Source: a virus
IMG/VR virus record: IMGVR_UViG_3300046517_000581
Coordinates: 1-42,760 of that record
Length of the DNA stretch: 42,760 nucleotides
Strand: one strand, 5' to 3'
Position 1 is the first letter of the stretch. Each line of letters opens with the position of its first letter. This document shows, one piece after another, positions 22,666 to 30,866 of this stretch. The translations under genes were made by a program, and so were the position numbers. The notes under the pieces are model-generated. The model saw only the letters and a program-made list of their open reading frames with translations, was not told the DNA's origin and did not search any database.

Positions 22666-22833
22666 TTAGAAGTCGTTTTTAATATCTTCGTAACCTTCTC
22701 GGACAACGTCCAGCGCGTGTTGTATCCTATCTAGCGCTTCGGTATTACCGCCGAGTAAAGTAACTTCCATCAATAATTCAACTAAATCGTCGTTATTCAT
22801 TTTTACTAAGCTTTCAACTATCTGGTCGTTCAT
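22666..22833 (-). CDS. Small helical protein, paralogue C
   Basis: 55 residues from the ATG at 22833 (MNDQIVESLVKMNNDDLVEL). GGAG precedes the ATG; the longer in-frame start at 22872 would lie inside the promoter and is rejected. It contains NNDDLVELLMEVTLLGGN and LDRIQHALDVVREGYE, which align with paralogue B. First gene after the promoter at 22861-22889. Confidence 0.7.
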   Translation of the reverse strand: MNDQIVESLVKMNNDDLVELLMEVTLLGGNTEALDRIQHALDVVREGYEDIKNDF

Positions 22834-22860
22834 ATTTGGCTCCTTAATTAATAGAAAGCC

Positions 22861-22889
22861 AGTATAGAGCATCCGCTATAGCGCGTCAA
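22861..22889 (-). promoter_or_regulatory. Promoter of the small-gene operon
   Basis: Minus strand TTGACG (22889-22884), 17 bp, TATACT (22866-22861). The spacer contains CGCTATAGCG, a 10-bp palindrome that may bind a repressor. The ATG of the first gene follows 27 bp downstream. This would transcribe the genes from 22833 down to 20390. Confidence 0.8.
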
Positions 22890-23251
22890 CTACTTTCTAC
22901 GAATAGTTGCGATGCACGCCATAGTTCTTGGGCGTAGTCGCTTAGTAACTTAATGTAATCAACGCCATCCGGGTCTAAATGCCATTTATTTAAAAGATGT
23001 ACGAATTGCGCATGTAGTTCCCTATCTTCCGGCCTAATGCGGGCTGTAACCTCCACAAAGCCCATCGAATCCATTAGCCGATTTTGTTGTAACTTTTGAC
23101 GATGAGCGCGTTGGTAATAAGCTAAACAGGCGAGACAAGCCGAAGTAATTGTATTTCGTTGAGAGATATGACCACGTTTACAAGGTCTGCCCGTAAAATA
23201 CCTCGTTAAACCTCGGGATATCGCTTCTTGAAGTGTAGTAATTGGTAACAT
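22886..23251 (-). CDS. Protein with zinc-binding YFTGRPCKRGH motif
   Basis: 121 residues. Residues ~11-45 hold ISRGLTRYFTGRPCKRGHIS and then ACLACLAYY, a C-x3-H plus CxxC pattern typical of many phage and HNH-adjacent proteins. No HNH catalytic motif follows; the rest is helical (RPEDRELHAQFVHLLNKWH). It may be a DNA-binding protein. A GGAG site precedes the ATG and a separate promoter lies upstream (23283-23311). Confidence 0.7.
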   Translation of the reverse strand: MLPITTLQEAISRGLTRYFTGRPCKRGHISQRNTITSACLACLAYYQRAHRQKLQQNRLMDSMGFVEVTARIRPEDRELHAQFVHLLNKWHLDPDGVDYIKLLSDYAQELWRASQLFVESS

Positions 23252-23282
23252 TTTTAAGTATCTCCATTATGAAAAGGTCGAA

Positions 23283-23311
23283 ACTATACGTCAGCCTATT
23301 ATGGATTACAA
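23283..23311 (-). promoter_or_regulatory. Promoter of the 22886-23251 gene
   Basis: Minus strand TTGTAA (23311-23306), 17 bp, TATAGT (23288-23283). The -10 matches the other phage promoters exactly; the -35 is weaker. The start codon is 32 bp further on. Confidence 0.6.
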
Positions 23312-23346
23312 GCCCATACGCCCGTACTCCCCACCCAACTCTTCAA

Positions 23347-23367
23347 AAAGCCCGAACTACGGGCTTT
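23347..23367. repeat. 8-bp stem-loop and iteron copy
   Basis: AAAGCCCG and CGGGCTTT pair perfectly around AACTA. On the minus strand the stem ends in CTTTTT and could terminate transcription; on the plus strand the T run is only three bases. The left arm is also a copy of the 10-bp repeat found at 23581 and 23594. Confidence 0.6.
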
Positions 23368-23706
23368 ATAACTCATTGATTTAATTAAATAAAAAAACGA
23401 CTCCCGAAAATCAGCATCAATTCGTACTCACCGCTTATAGATCAACAGTGGGGTAAGTTATACATACAACCGTATATGTACTTACTATATTACTTTCTAT
23501 ATTTCGTAACGGCTGATACTAACAGTACGGGGATTCGGGCTTTTATAATAATAATAATAATAATATCAATAACTTATAATAAAGCCCGAACCAAAAGCCC
23601 GAATGAAAAAGAGCGGGGAGTACGGGGAACCGAAATGCGCTACTGCCTTGTGGCTGAGAGCGCGATATAATCCCCTCGAATTCGACATCTTTAGGAAATA
23701 TTTATA

Positions 23707-24942
23707 ATGGAAATAATCATGCGGCCGATTGCCGATCTTAAGAATTATGATAAAAATGCACGCACCCATAGTGCCGCGCAGATCAAAGAATTGGTCGATT
23801 CTATAAAGATTTATGGATTTCTTGATCCTATCGAAATTGCTCAAGACTTGACCATTATCTCAGGACATGCAAGGCTTGCTGCTGCGTTAGAATTAGGGTT
23901 AACCCACGTACCTACCATCTGCCATCATCACCTTACTAAAACGCTTAAAAAGGGCTATACGCTAGCTGCAAACCGTATTGCCCTAAGCGCGGGATGGGAT
24001 GGAGGAATACTTAAAGATGAATTCACCGATCTCATAGAGGAGGAGTTTGATTTAAGGCTAACAGGATTTACCCAAGATGAAATTGACGACTATCTTAATC
24101 CAGATATTTTAAACGATAACTTGACAGACGGCGATGATTGTGAAATGGGAGAAGGGCAAGAGGCGGTTACGCAACGGGGCGATGTATGGATTTTAGGCGA
24201 TCATCGTTTGCGTTGCGGCGACAGTACGTTTGTTGACGACGTTCAAGCTTTACTCGCCGGAAACGCGCCGCACCTTATGATTACCGATCCTCCGTACGGC
24301 GTTGAGTATGATCCAAGCTGGCGTGACGGCGCTGACTTGGGGGTGGGTGAACGCTCCCGGGGAAAAGTAAAAAACGACAATATCGTCGATTGGACGGACG
24401 CTTATTCGCTTTTCGAAGGTGATGTCGCGTACGTATGGCATGCCGGGAAATTTACGCATATCGTCGCGAAAAACCTCGAGGATTGTGGCTTCGACATCGT
24501 TAGCCAGATTATATGGGCGAAGCAACATTTCGCACTTTCACGCGGCGATTACCATTGGCAACACGAGCCATGTTGGTACGTTGTTAGGAAAGGCAAGAAA
24601 CATCACTGGCGAGGTGCACGCGATCAAAGTACGTTATGGGAAATTAAAAATAATAATTCGTTTGGTAATTCAGACAAAGAAGAAACGTGGGGACACGGAA
24701 CACAAAAGCCAATCGATTGCATGCTAACGCCACTTGAAAACAACAGTCGCGCTAATGACTATGTATACGATCCTTTTGGCGGTAGCGGCACAACTTTAAT
24801 TGCTTGCGAAAAAACAGGACGTCGTTGCTTGATGATGGAACTAGACGAGAAGTATTGTGATATCATTGTACGAAGATGGCAAAAGTTTAGTGGTAAGAAA
24901 GCAATACTAGAAGAAACAGGAGAACCCTTCGATGGCAACTAA
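23707..24942 (+). CDS. ParB-N domain fused to DNA methyltransferase
   Basis: 411 residues. Residues 1-~95 are a ParB/sulfiredoxin-like N-terminal domain (RPIADLKNYDKNARTHS then ISGHARLAAALELG). The methyltransferase has motif IV DPPY at 194-197 and the SAM-binding DPFGGSGTT at 355-363, in the order IV before I expected of beta-class N4-cytosine/N6-adenine enzymes. A neighbouring ERS/HW-rich target recognition stretch lies between. No restriction enzyme is adjacent, so it is an orphan, perhaps protecting phage DNA or modifying packaging sites. Overlaps the TerS-like gene by 11 bp. Confidence 0.92.
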   Translation: MEIIMRPIADLKNYDKNARTHSAAQIKELVDSIKIYGFLDPIEIAQDLTIISGHARLAAALELGLTHVPTICHHHLTKTLKKGYTLAANRIALSAGWDGGILKDEFTDLIEEEFDLRLTGFTQDEIDDYLNPDILNDNLTDGDDCEMGEGQEAVTQRGDVWILGDHRLRCGDSTFVDDVQALLAGNAPHLMITDPPYGVEYDPSWRDGADLGVGERSRGKVKNDNIVDWTDAYSLFEGDVAYVWHAGKFTHIVAKNLEDCGFDIVSQIIWAKQHFALSRGDYHWQHEPCWYVVRKGKKHHWRGARDQSTLWEIKNNNSFGNSDKEETWGHGTQKPIDCMLTPLENNSRANDYVYDPFGGSGTTLIACEKTGRRCLMMELDEKYCDIIVRRWQKFSGKKAILEETGEPFDGN

Positions 24943-25381
24943 GCCGAGAAAAAAACCTGTTAGGCCTCGCGTCCCGGGACAAAAATATCAGCCTCTTAAG
25001 TTTGTAGTTACTCCTGATATTCTTAAAGAAGTCGAAATTTTATCAGGACGGGGTCTTACGCAAGAACATATTTTCGATTACTATAGTATTAGTCGAAGCT
25101 GCTGGTTTAATAACATTCAGCATCATCCCGAACTTGGGGAAGCGGTTAGACGCGGAAAAGCGAAAACCATTTCTAAAGTTTCCGGCAAGTTAATGGAACA
25201 GGTACTTAAAGGAAATTTGAGTGCTATAATTTTCTATCTCAAGACCCAAGCACGGTGGTCTGAGAATGCGGCATCAGGAGATGAGGGCGGCGAGAAGCCA
25301 CCATCACCGGCGTTGACGATAACGGTTCACGATCCGGTCGAAGCGTCGAAAATCTATCAACAGATTATGATAGGGAGTTAG
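24932..25381 (+). CDS. Small terminase subunit
   Basis: 149 residues. After a basic N-terminus (KPRKKPVRPRVPG) comes the terminase small-subunit pattern: GLTQEHIFDYYSISRSCWFNNI, ELGEAVRRGKAKTISKVSGKLMEQ, and GNLSAIIFYLKTQARWSE, a helix-turn-helix then oligomerisation helices. It should recognise the packaging site. The large subunit is 4 kb away at 29256, unusually separated by fibre genes. Starts inside the methyltransferase gene. Confidence 0.8.
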   Translation: MATKPRKKPVRPRVPGQKYQPLKFVVTPDILKEVEILSGRGLTQEHIFDYYSISRSCWFNNIQHHPELGEAVRRGKAKTISKVSGKLMEQVLKGNLSAIIFYLKTQARWSENAASGDEGGEKPPSPALTITVHDPVEASKIYQQIMIGS

Positions 25382-25384
25382 TCA

Positions 25385-25654
25385 ATGAGTGAAACGGTTC
25401 AAGCAAACGATGGCGCGATGCTACCTCTTTCTTCCTTAGCCCAAGAATTCGTTTATTCAGGCAATTTCGTCAGCACAATTACGGTTTTATATGCGGGCAA
25501 AACGTATGTTCAAACTTTCCTAAACGATGGGACGAATATTATTTATATTTCCGGTTGGATTAACTCAGCGGCTCCTGTGGGACAACAGATAATGACTGAC
25601 CAAAGCGGTACGATTATGGTCGATCAAAGTGGCGATATCATGGTAACTCAATAG
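25385..25654 (+). CDS. Small structural protein upstream of fibres
   Basis: 89 residues. PLSSLAQEFVYSGNFVSTIT and GKTYVQTFLNDGTNIIYISGWI resemble small proteins that often precede fibre genes. Its last 22 residues are a near-tandem MTDQSGTIM/MVDQSGDIM. It starts 3 bp after the TerS stop. Probably virion-associated; not identified. Confidence 0.6.
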   Translation: MSETVQANDGAMLPLSSLAQEFVYSGNFVSTITVLYAGKTYVQTFLNDGTNIIYISGWINSAAPVGQQIMTDQSGTIMVDQSGDIMVTQ

Positions 25655-25668
25655 AAGGATTTTTAATT

Positions 25669-26631
25669 ATGACAATTATGTGGACAGGTTTCCCCGCAGC
25701 GCAAGCAGCGGTTAGCGGCGACGTTATAGTTGGGTTATTAGGCGGTACAGCGAACCAAAGATTTACGGCGGAATCGTGGCTTTTTGCAGCGAATAATTTA
25801 TCTGACGTTGCGAATAAGACAACGTCATTTGATAACCTTTCGCCACTTAGCACGAAAGGCGATACCCTATTCTATAATGGTTCCGGCCATAACGATCGAT
25901 TGCCTATTGGTACGACAGGAGAAATCCTAACCGTAGTTTCTGGCTTACCCGCATGGGTAGCAAACCCGGGGTTACTAATTGCTAACAATCTTAGTGATCT
26001 TAACAATGCGACTACTGCGCGAACTAACATAGGTTTAGGTACGACTAGTACGGTCGGTTTCGGTATTACAACCGCCACAACGAGTACGGCTTCCGCAACG
26101 CCCGGCACGATACGTGCGCTTATCGGTAGCGTAACAGGCTCAAATACGACAATGACATCCGGCAATCTCGTCGGCGCACGCGGTGTTGCAACCGTTGTGG
26201 GTGCAAGTGGCGGGTTTATTTATGGAGCGCAGGGTAAAGTAGTTTCTACAGGTACTCTATCCGGTAGCTCATGGACAGCGGGTGTTTTCGGTCAATTCGA
26301 TCTAAGCGCGGCAACCGTAAATGGCGGCCAGACAGCAGCGATATGGGGCGATTACGGCACCTCGGTTGGCACGGTAACAAGCGCAGTCGGCGCACGCGGT
26401 ATTGCAATGACTAATACAACCGGCATGAAGTTAAACGCTCAGGACTATCGATACGGCGATGCAACGTACTTGATGGAATTGGCTAGCTCTGGAACCCCTA
26501 CGTATTACGCGGCCGCAGGTACAAGCGCGGGTTCGGCGGGTAATTCTTCGCATTGCGCGGCGCAACAGGTACTCGCGTTAGTGATAAATGGCACGGCCGT
26601 TTACATTCCGGTATTTACGCAAAATACATAA
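25669..26631 (+). CDS. Tail fibre protein, first of pair
   Basis: 320 residues. N-terminal FPAAQAAVSGDVIVGLLGGTANQRF resembles an attachment domain, followed by two NNLSD(V/L) repeats ending in the classic TARTNIGLGTTSTVGF fibre motif. The C-terminal half is glycine- and alanine-rich beta repeats (IYGAQGKV..TGTLSGSSW..) and then a chaperone-free end. An AAGGA site at 25656-25660 precedes the ATG. It probably forms part of the side fibre with 26644-28821. Confidence 0.78.
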   Translation: MTIMWTGFPAAQAAVSGDVIVGLLGGTANQRFTAESWLFAANNLSDVANKTTSFDNLSPLSTKGDTLFYNGSGHNDRLPIGTTGEILTVVSGLPAWVANPGLLIANNLSDLNNATTARTNIGLGTTSTVGFGITTATTSTASATPGTIRALIGSVTGSNTTMTSGNLVGARGVATVVGASGGFIYGAQGKVVSTGTLSGSSWTAGVFGQFDLSAATVNGGQTAAIWGDYGTSVGTVTSAVGARGIAMTNTTGMKLNAQDYRYGDATYLMELASSGTPTYYAAAGTSAGSAGNSSHCAAQQVLALVINGTAVYIPVFTQNT

Positions 26632-26643
26632 GGATGGTGTTTG

Positions 26644-28821
26644 ATGATAACTGCAGCCGAGTTTCTCAAGTGGCTTGAGATTTTTGGGGTTAGAACAGGA
26701 AGTGGGGCGGGTACCGTTACAAGCATTACTGCTGGTACGGGTTTAACGGGCGGTACGATTACCACGAGTGGTACAATCGCGCTTGCGTTACCTGTGACGG
26801 TCGTACATGGCGGTACGGGCTTAACGTCTACAACCGCTAACGCTATACTTTACTCCTCGGCTACCAGTGTTATCGGTCAAATCACGCCAGTTGCTAACGC
26901 GCTTTTAGTTACTAGCAGCGGGGGTGTTCCTAGTCTTAGTACCACATTGCCCACCGGTTTGACGATTCCCGGTTATCTTCCGCTTGCGGGCGGTACGATG
27001 TCCGGCGCAATTGCGATGGGAACTTTTGGAATTACAGGGCTTGCGAATCCTGTAAATCCTCAAGATGCAGTGACTTTGAATTACATTACGACGGCATTGG
27101 GTTCATATCTCCCGCTTGCGGGCGGTACGATGTCTGGCGCGATCAGTATGGGCAATCATCAGATTAATAATTTACTTGCGCCCACCTCAGATACCGATGC
27201 GAGTACAAAACTTTATGTTGATACGGTTGCATCCGGTTTAGCGCCAGCGGGTGCAGTTGACGCGGCTACCACAACAAATTTCGCAGCGACCTATAATAAC
27301 GGCGCGGCGGGAGTAGGCGCGACATTAACTGCGACGTCTACAGGAGCGGTCACGTTAGATGGCGTGGCTGTTACGTTGACCGGCGATTACCTTTTCAAAA
27401 ACCAAGCTGACAATACTCAAAACGGTATTTACACATGTACCACTTTAGGTGACGTAGGAGTTGCGGCAGTATTTACTCGCGATAATCGATACGACACACC
27501 TGAGAAAATTAATGAAACAGGCATCGTTCCGGTTATCGGTGGATCGACCCAAGCGGGTCAAGGTTACTACGAAACGAGTACGATCGTTGCTATCGGTACC
27601 ACCCCCATTATTTACGTTAACTTTGGAAATAGCGGAACGGTAACGAGTATTACTGCCGGTACGGGTTTAACAGGTGGCACAATCACGGGTAGCGGCACGA
27701 TTGCATTAGCAGTCCCCGTAGTAGCCGGTAATGGCGGTACAGGTCAAACGTCTCTTACCGCGTTTAATCTTATTTTAGGTAATGGAACGAGCGCTGTTAA
27801 TTTCCTTCCACCTTCTGCGACATCCGGTATCCCTATTATATCTCAAGGGGCATCAGCTAACCCAGTTTACGGCACGGCAGTTGTGGCGGGAGGCGGTACG
27901 GGTCTTGCGACTACGACAGCGTATGGTTTACTTGCGGGCGGAACGACCGCAACCGGCGCGTTCCAGAATGTTGGAACGGGCGCGGCGGGTACATTGCTTC
28001 AAGGCGCGGGTAGCGCAGCATTACCTACATTTACCACGACAACGTACCCATCGACTAATGCCATTAATACGATAATGTACGCTAGTTCAGCGAACGTACT
28101 TGGGGTAATAACTCCAGCTAATAGTTCGGTATTAGTTAGCGGAGTTACGGGTATCCCCGCATGGAGTACGACATTGCCTCAATTCATAGCAATGACTTCT
28201 CCTCAAATTACTACATCGATAAATGACGCAAATAACAATCAGGTATTCGGGATAAGCGCAACCCCGAGCGCGGTAAACTATATACAAGCTATAAATTCTG
28301 CCTCGACTAATCCTGTTGCTTTACAAGCTTTAGGAACAGCAACGAATTTAATTTTAGAGTTACAAGGAAAAGGTACTGGGGGTGCGGCAGTACAAGGTAC
28401 CTCTACGAACGATAGCGCTCCGGCAGGATACGTCGGTCAAATTATTTCTGCAGAAGTTTTGATTGGTTCTCCGGTAACTATTTCATCTAACTCTGCAACC
28501 GATATTGCAACACTTCCATTAACAGCCGGTCAATGGGACGTATACGCTAATATCGGCGTGGTCGGTTCGACGGGTACAACCCTCGATACTATGATCGGAT
28601 GTATAAATACCAGTACATCTATTAATCCAGCTTCACGAAGAGCGTTTGTTGCGTATGGCACATCTTTTCCGCTCGGTGCGGGTGATATAGAAACGGTTGT
28701 TCCTTCACAATTTTTTCAACTAATTGGGAATACCACTATACATTTAGTAATTCAATCCCAGTTTAATGTTACCTCTACAATAGGGGCATTCGGCTATATA
28801 TGGGCAATTCGAAGAAGATAA
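26644..28821 (+). CDS. Tail fibre protein, long
   Basis: 725 residues from the ATG at 26644 (AAGGA at 26631-26635; a TTG three bases earlier is less likely). Two copies of SITAGTGLTGGTIT (26716, 27646) and of PLAGGTMSGAI (26981, 27113) show internal duplication, and DNA repeats at these places could recombine. A mid-domain (YNNGAAGVGATLTAT..QNGIYTCTTLGDVG) is a common fibre module. The C-terminal ~115 residues resemble those of 6514-7554. Likely receptor-binding. Confidence 0.85.
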   Translation: MITAAEFLKWLEIFGVRTGSGAGTVTSITAGTGLTGGTITTSGTIALALPVTVVHGGTGLTSTTANAILYSSATSVIGQITPVANALLVTSSGGVPSLSTTLPTGLTIPGYLPLAGGTMSGAIAMGTFGITGLANPVNPQDAVTLNYITTALGSYLPLAGGTMSGAISMGNHQINNLLAPTSDTDASTKLYVDTVASGLAPAGAVDAATTTNFAATYNNGAAGVGATLTATSTGAVTLDGVAVTLTGDYLFKNQADNTQNGIYTCTTLGDVGVAAVFTRDNRYDTPEKINETGIVPVIGGSTQAGQGYYETSTIVAIGTTPIIYVNFGNSGTVTSITAGTGLTGGTITGSGTIALAVPVVAGNGGTGQTSLTAFNLILGNGTSAVNFLPPSATSGIPIISQGASANPVYGTAVVAGGGTGLATTTAYGLLAGGTTATGAFQNVGTGAAGTLLQGAGSAALPTFTTTTYPSTNAINTIMYASSANVLGVITPANSSVLVSGVTGIPAWSTTLPQFIAMTSPQITTSINDANNNQVFGISATPSAVNYIQAINSASTNPVALQALGTATNLILELQGKGTGGAAVQGTSTNDSAPAGYVGQIISAEVLIGSPVTISSNSATDIATLPLTAGQWDVYANIGVVGSTGTTLDTMIGCINTSTSINPASRRAFVAYGTSFPLGAGDIETVVPSQFFQLIGNTTIHLVIQSQFNVTSTIGAFGYIWAIRRR

Positions 28822-28845
28822 TTTTTTAATAGGAGAGTAAAAATA

Positions 28846-29250
28846 ATGTCAGAAGTATTAACACATGAACAGCAATTGGCTAAACTTAACGAAGAGCATG
28901 CTAAGGCTATTAACTTAGCCAATAGTCAAATCCAAAATATGAGTAGCGCTATTTCGGTTCATGAAGCGGAAAAAGGAGCGCTAGGTCAATCGGTTAATGA
29001 ATTACTTCAAGCTAACATACGTTTACGCGCAGCTACTACCTTACTTGATAACCAAGGTAAAGAAGGGTTCGCCTTACGCGACAATAAGATTAATGAGTTA
29101 GTAAAAGAATTAAACGAGAAAAACGCGTTGATCGCAGAATTACAAACGAAGTTGGATGTAGCAAATAAAGTAATTGCCGCTAATACGAATTTAGTTCCAC
29201 CAGCCTCTGAACACGCACCGAAGGAACTGAATCCTAATAAACATAAATAA
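28846..29250 (+). CDS. Coiled-coil protein between fibres and terminase
   Basis: 134 residues, almost entirely helical, with heptads (LAKLNEEHAKAINLANSQIQ, then LVKELNEKNALIAELQTKLDVANK) and a Pro/Lys tail. Placed between fibre genes and TerL, with AGGAG before its ATG. It may be a fibre chaperone or assembly factor; only shape and position support this. Confidence 0.6.
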   Translation: MSEVLTHEQQLAKLNEEHAKAINLANSQIQNMSSAISVHEAEKGALGQSVNELLQANIRLRAATTLLDNQGKEGFALRDNKINELVKELNEKNALIAELQTKLDVANKVIAANTNLVPPASEHAPKELNPNKHK

Positions 29251-29255
29251 CTTAG

Positions 29256-30866
29256 ATGCCATTACCATTTTCGTTTAATTTTAAAAACCCGGATTACGTT
29301 GAGGTCTTTCAATGGCGACTAGAAAGACTCAACCGTATCCGAGCTACCCCGGGTATTCTTCCAGCGTTAAAAAAATACTATCAAGACAATGTTGCTCAAT
29401 TTATTATCGATTGGGGGACTACTTACGATCCACGTAACGTAGATCGGGGTTTACCGGCGCTCGTTCCGTTTATTTTATTTCCTCGACAAGAAGAATTCGT
29501 CCATTGGTTTATGGAACGGTGGCGGTCACGCGAACCGGGGCTTGCAGATAAATCTCGCGATATGGGGATGAGTTGGTTGACGGTAAGTATTGCCTGTACG
29601 ATCTGCCTATTCATCGAAGGCGTGGCCGTAGGATTCGGTTCGCGTAAACAGGAATACGTAGATAAAATCGGCGATCCTAAGTCTCTTTTGTACAAAGGAA
29701 GGCGTTTTGTAACAAACATACCCCGAGAATTTAGGGGAACATGGGAAGAAAGCAAGCATGCGCCGCACATGCGTATTCAATTCCCCGATACAAATTCAAT
29801 CATATCTGGCGAGGCGGGCGATGGGATCGGACGCGGCGACCGTGCAAGTTTCTATTTTGTGGATGAGGCGGCGTTCATTCCACGCCCAGAATTGGTTGAA
29901 GCGTCACTTTCCGAAACAACGAATTGTCGTATCGATATCTCGACACCTTGCGGTATGAATAATCCTTTTGCCCGCAAACGATTTAGTGGAAAGATTAATA
30001 CGTTCAGTTTGCATTGGCGCGACGATCCACGTAAAGACGATGAGTGGTATCAAAAACGATGCGATTACATTGACGATCCTGTTATTATTGCTCAGGAATT
30101 AGACTTAGATTATTCAGCGTCCGTTGCGGGCGTAGTCATTCCTGCAGCTTGGGTTAACGCAGCGATAGACGCCCATGTTAAGCTTAATATCGAACCCAAG
30201 GGAATGCGTAAGATGGCATTAGACGTTGCAGACCAAGGACATGATAAAAACGCCGTGTGCGGGCGATATGGGATTTTAGTTGAGTACGTAGAATCGTGGT
30301 CGGGTAAAGGAGAGGATATTTATGCGTCGGTTGAAAAAGCTTTTACACTCTGCGATGTTCTCGGCTATTCTGATCTATTTTATGATGCTGATGGCTTGGG
30401 AGCAGGTGTGCGAGGAGATGCGCGAGTAATTAACGCTAAACGCGAGATTAAAATTCACGTCGTACCGTTTCATGGTTCGGGTGCGGTTATTGATCCCGAA
30501 GGCGATCCGTTTCGTGGAAGTCGCGAATTTAAGACAAACGAAAAGGGACGTACTAATGACGATTTTTTCGCTAACTTAAAAGCGCAAGGATACTGGGCTT
30601 TACGACGGCGGTTTCAGTTAACTTACCGCGCGGTAGTTGAGAAACTCCCCTTTATAGAAGATGATATTATCTCAATATCGAGCCATATTCCCGAATTGCG
30701 TAAATTAGTTTCTGAATTATCGCAACCGACCTACTGGCCGAATGAAGTCGGAAAGATCATAATTGATAAATCGCCAGATGGGGCGCGTTCACCGAACTTA
30801 GCGGACGCACTCATGATTGCGTATGCACCCTATAAAAAACCGGCAAGAGGATTTTTCAGTGATTAA
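29256..30866 (+). CDS. Terminase large subunit
   Basis: 536 residues. ATPase: Walker A-like KSRDMGMSW at 99-107, Walker [10 protein letters not shown] at 199-207, and STPCG coupling motif near 229-233. Nuclease: [11 protein letters not shown] at 320-330, FYDADGLG at 375-382, and [12 protein letters not shown] at 512-523, the acidic cluster of an RNase H-fold nuclease. The combination predicts headful or cohesive-end packaging. It follows the coiled-coil gene by 5 bp and overlaps the portal gene by 8 bp. No inteins seen. Confidence 0.95.
   Translation: MPLPFSFNFKNPDYVEVFQWRLERLNRIRATPGILPALKKYYQDNVAQFIIDWGTTYDPRNVDRGLPALVPFILFPRQEEFVHWFMERWRSREPGLADKSRDMGMSWLTVSIACTICLFIEGVAVGFGSRKQEYVDKIGDPKSLLYKGRRFVTNIPREFRGTWEESKHAPHMRIQFPDTNSIISGEAGDGIGRGDRASFYFVDEAAFIPRPELVEASLSETTNCRIDISTPCGMNNPFARKRFSGKINTFSLHWRDDPRKDDEWYQKRCDYIDDPVIIAQELDLDYSASVAGVVIPAAWVNAAIDAHVKLNIEPKGMRKMALDVADQGHDKNAVCGRYGILVEYVESWSGKGEDIYASVEKAFTLCDVLGYSDLFYDADGLGAGVRGDARVINAKREIKIHVVPFHGSGAVIDPEGDPFRGSREFKTNEKGRTNDDFFANLKAQGYWALRRRFQLTYRAVVEKLPFIEDDIISISSHIPELRKLVSELSQPTYWPNEVGKIIIDKSPDGARSPNLADALMIAYAPYKKPARGFFSD

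Larger units (their letters stand above)
23252..23706. other. 455-bp AT-rich non-coding region with iteron-like repeats; candidate origin or switch
   Basis: No supportable gene here. AAAGCCCGAA occurs at 23347-23356, 23581-23590 and 23594-23603, and in inverse orientation (TTCGGGCTTT) at 23534-23543. A 12-bp inverted repeat spans the region (23321-23332 with 23615-23626). An ATA/TAA microsatellite lies at about 23544-23565. An 8-bp stem with a 5-base loop is at 23347-23367. Repeated short motifs next to an AT-rich tract are typical of iteron origins; promoter/operator functions between divergent genes are the alternative. Confidence 0.6.

Noticed and set aside
23476-23670. 64-codon plus-strand ORF in the 23.3-23.7 kb region
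   Set aside because: It is low-complexity isoleucine runs produced by the ATA repeat, lacks a ribosome site, and covers the inverted repeats.
26716-27760. Repeats resembling a CRISPR array in the long fibre gene
   Set aside because: They are in-frame coding repeats (SITAGTGLTGG, PLAGGTMSGAI) with irregular spacing and no repeat-spacer order.
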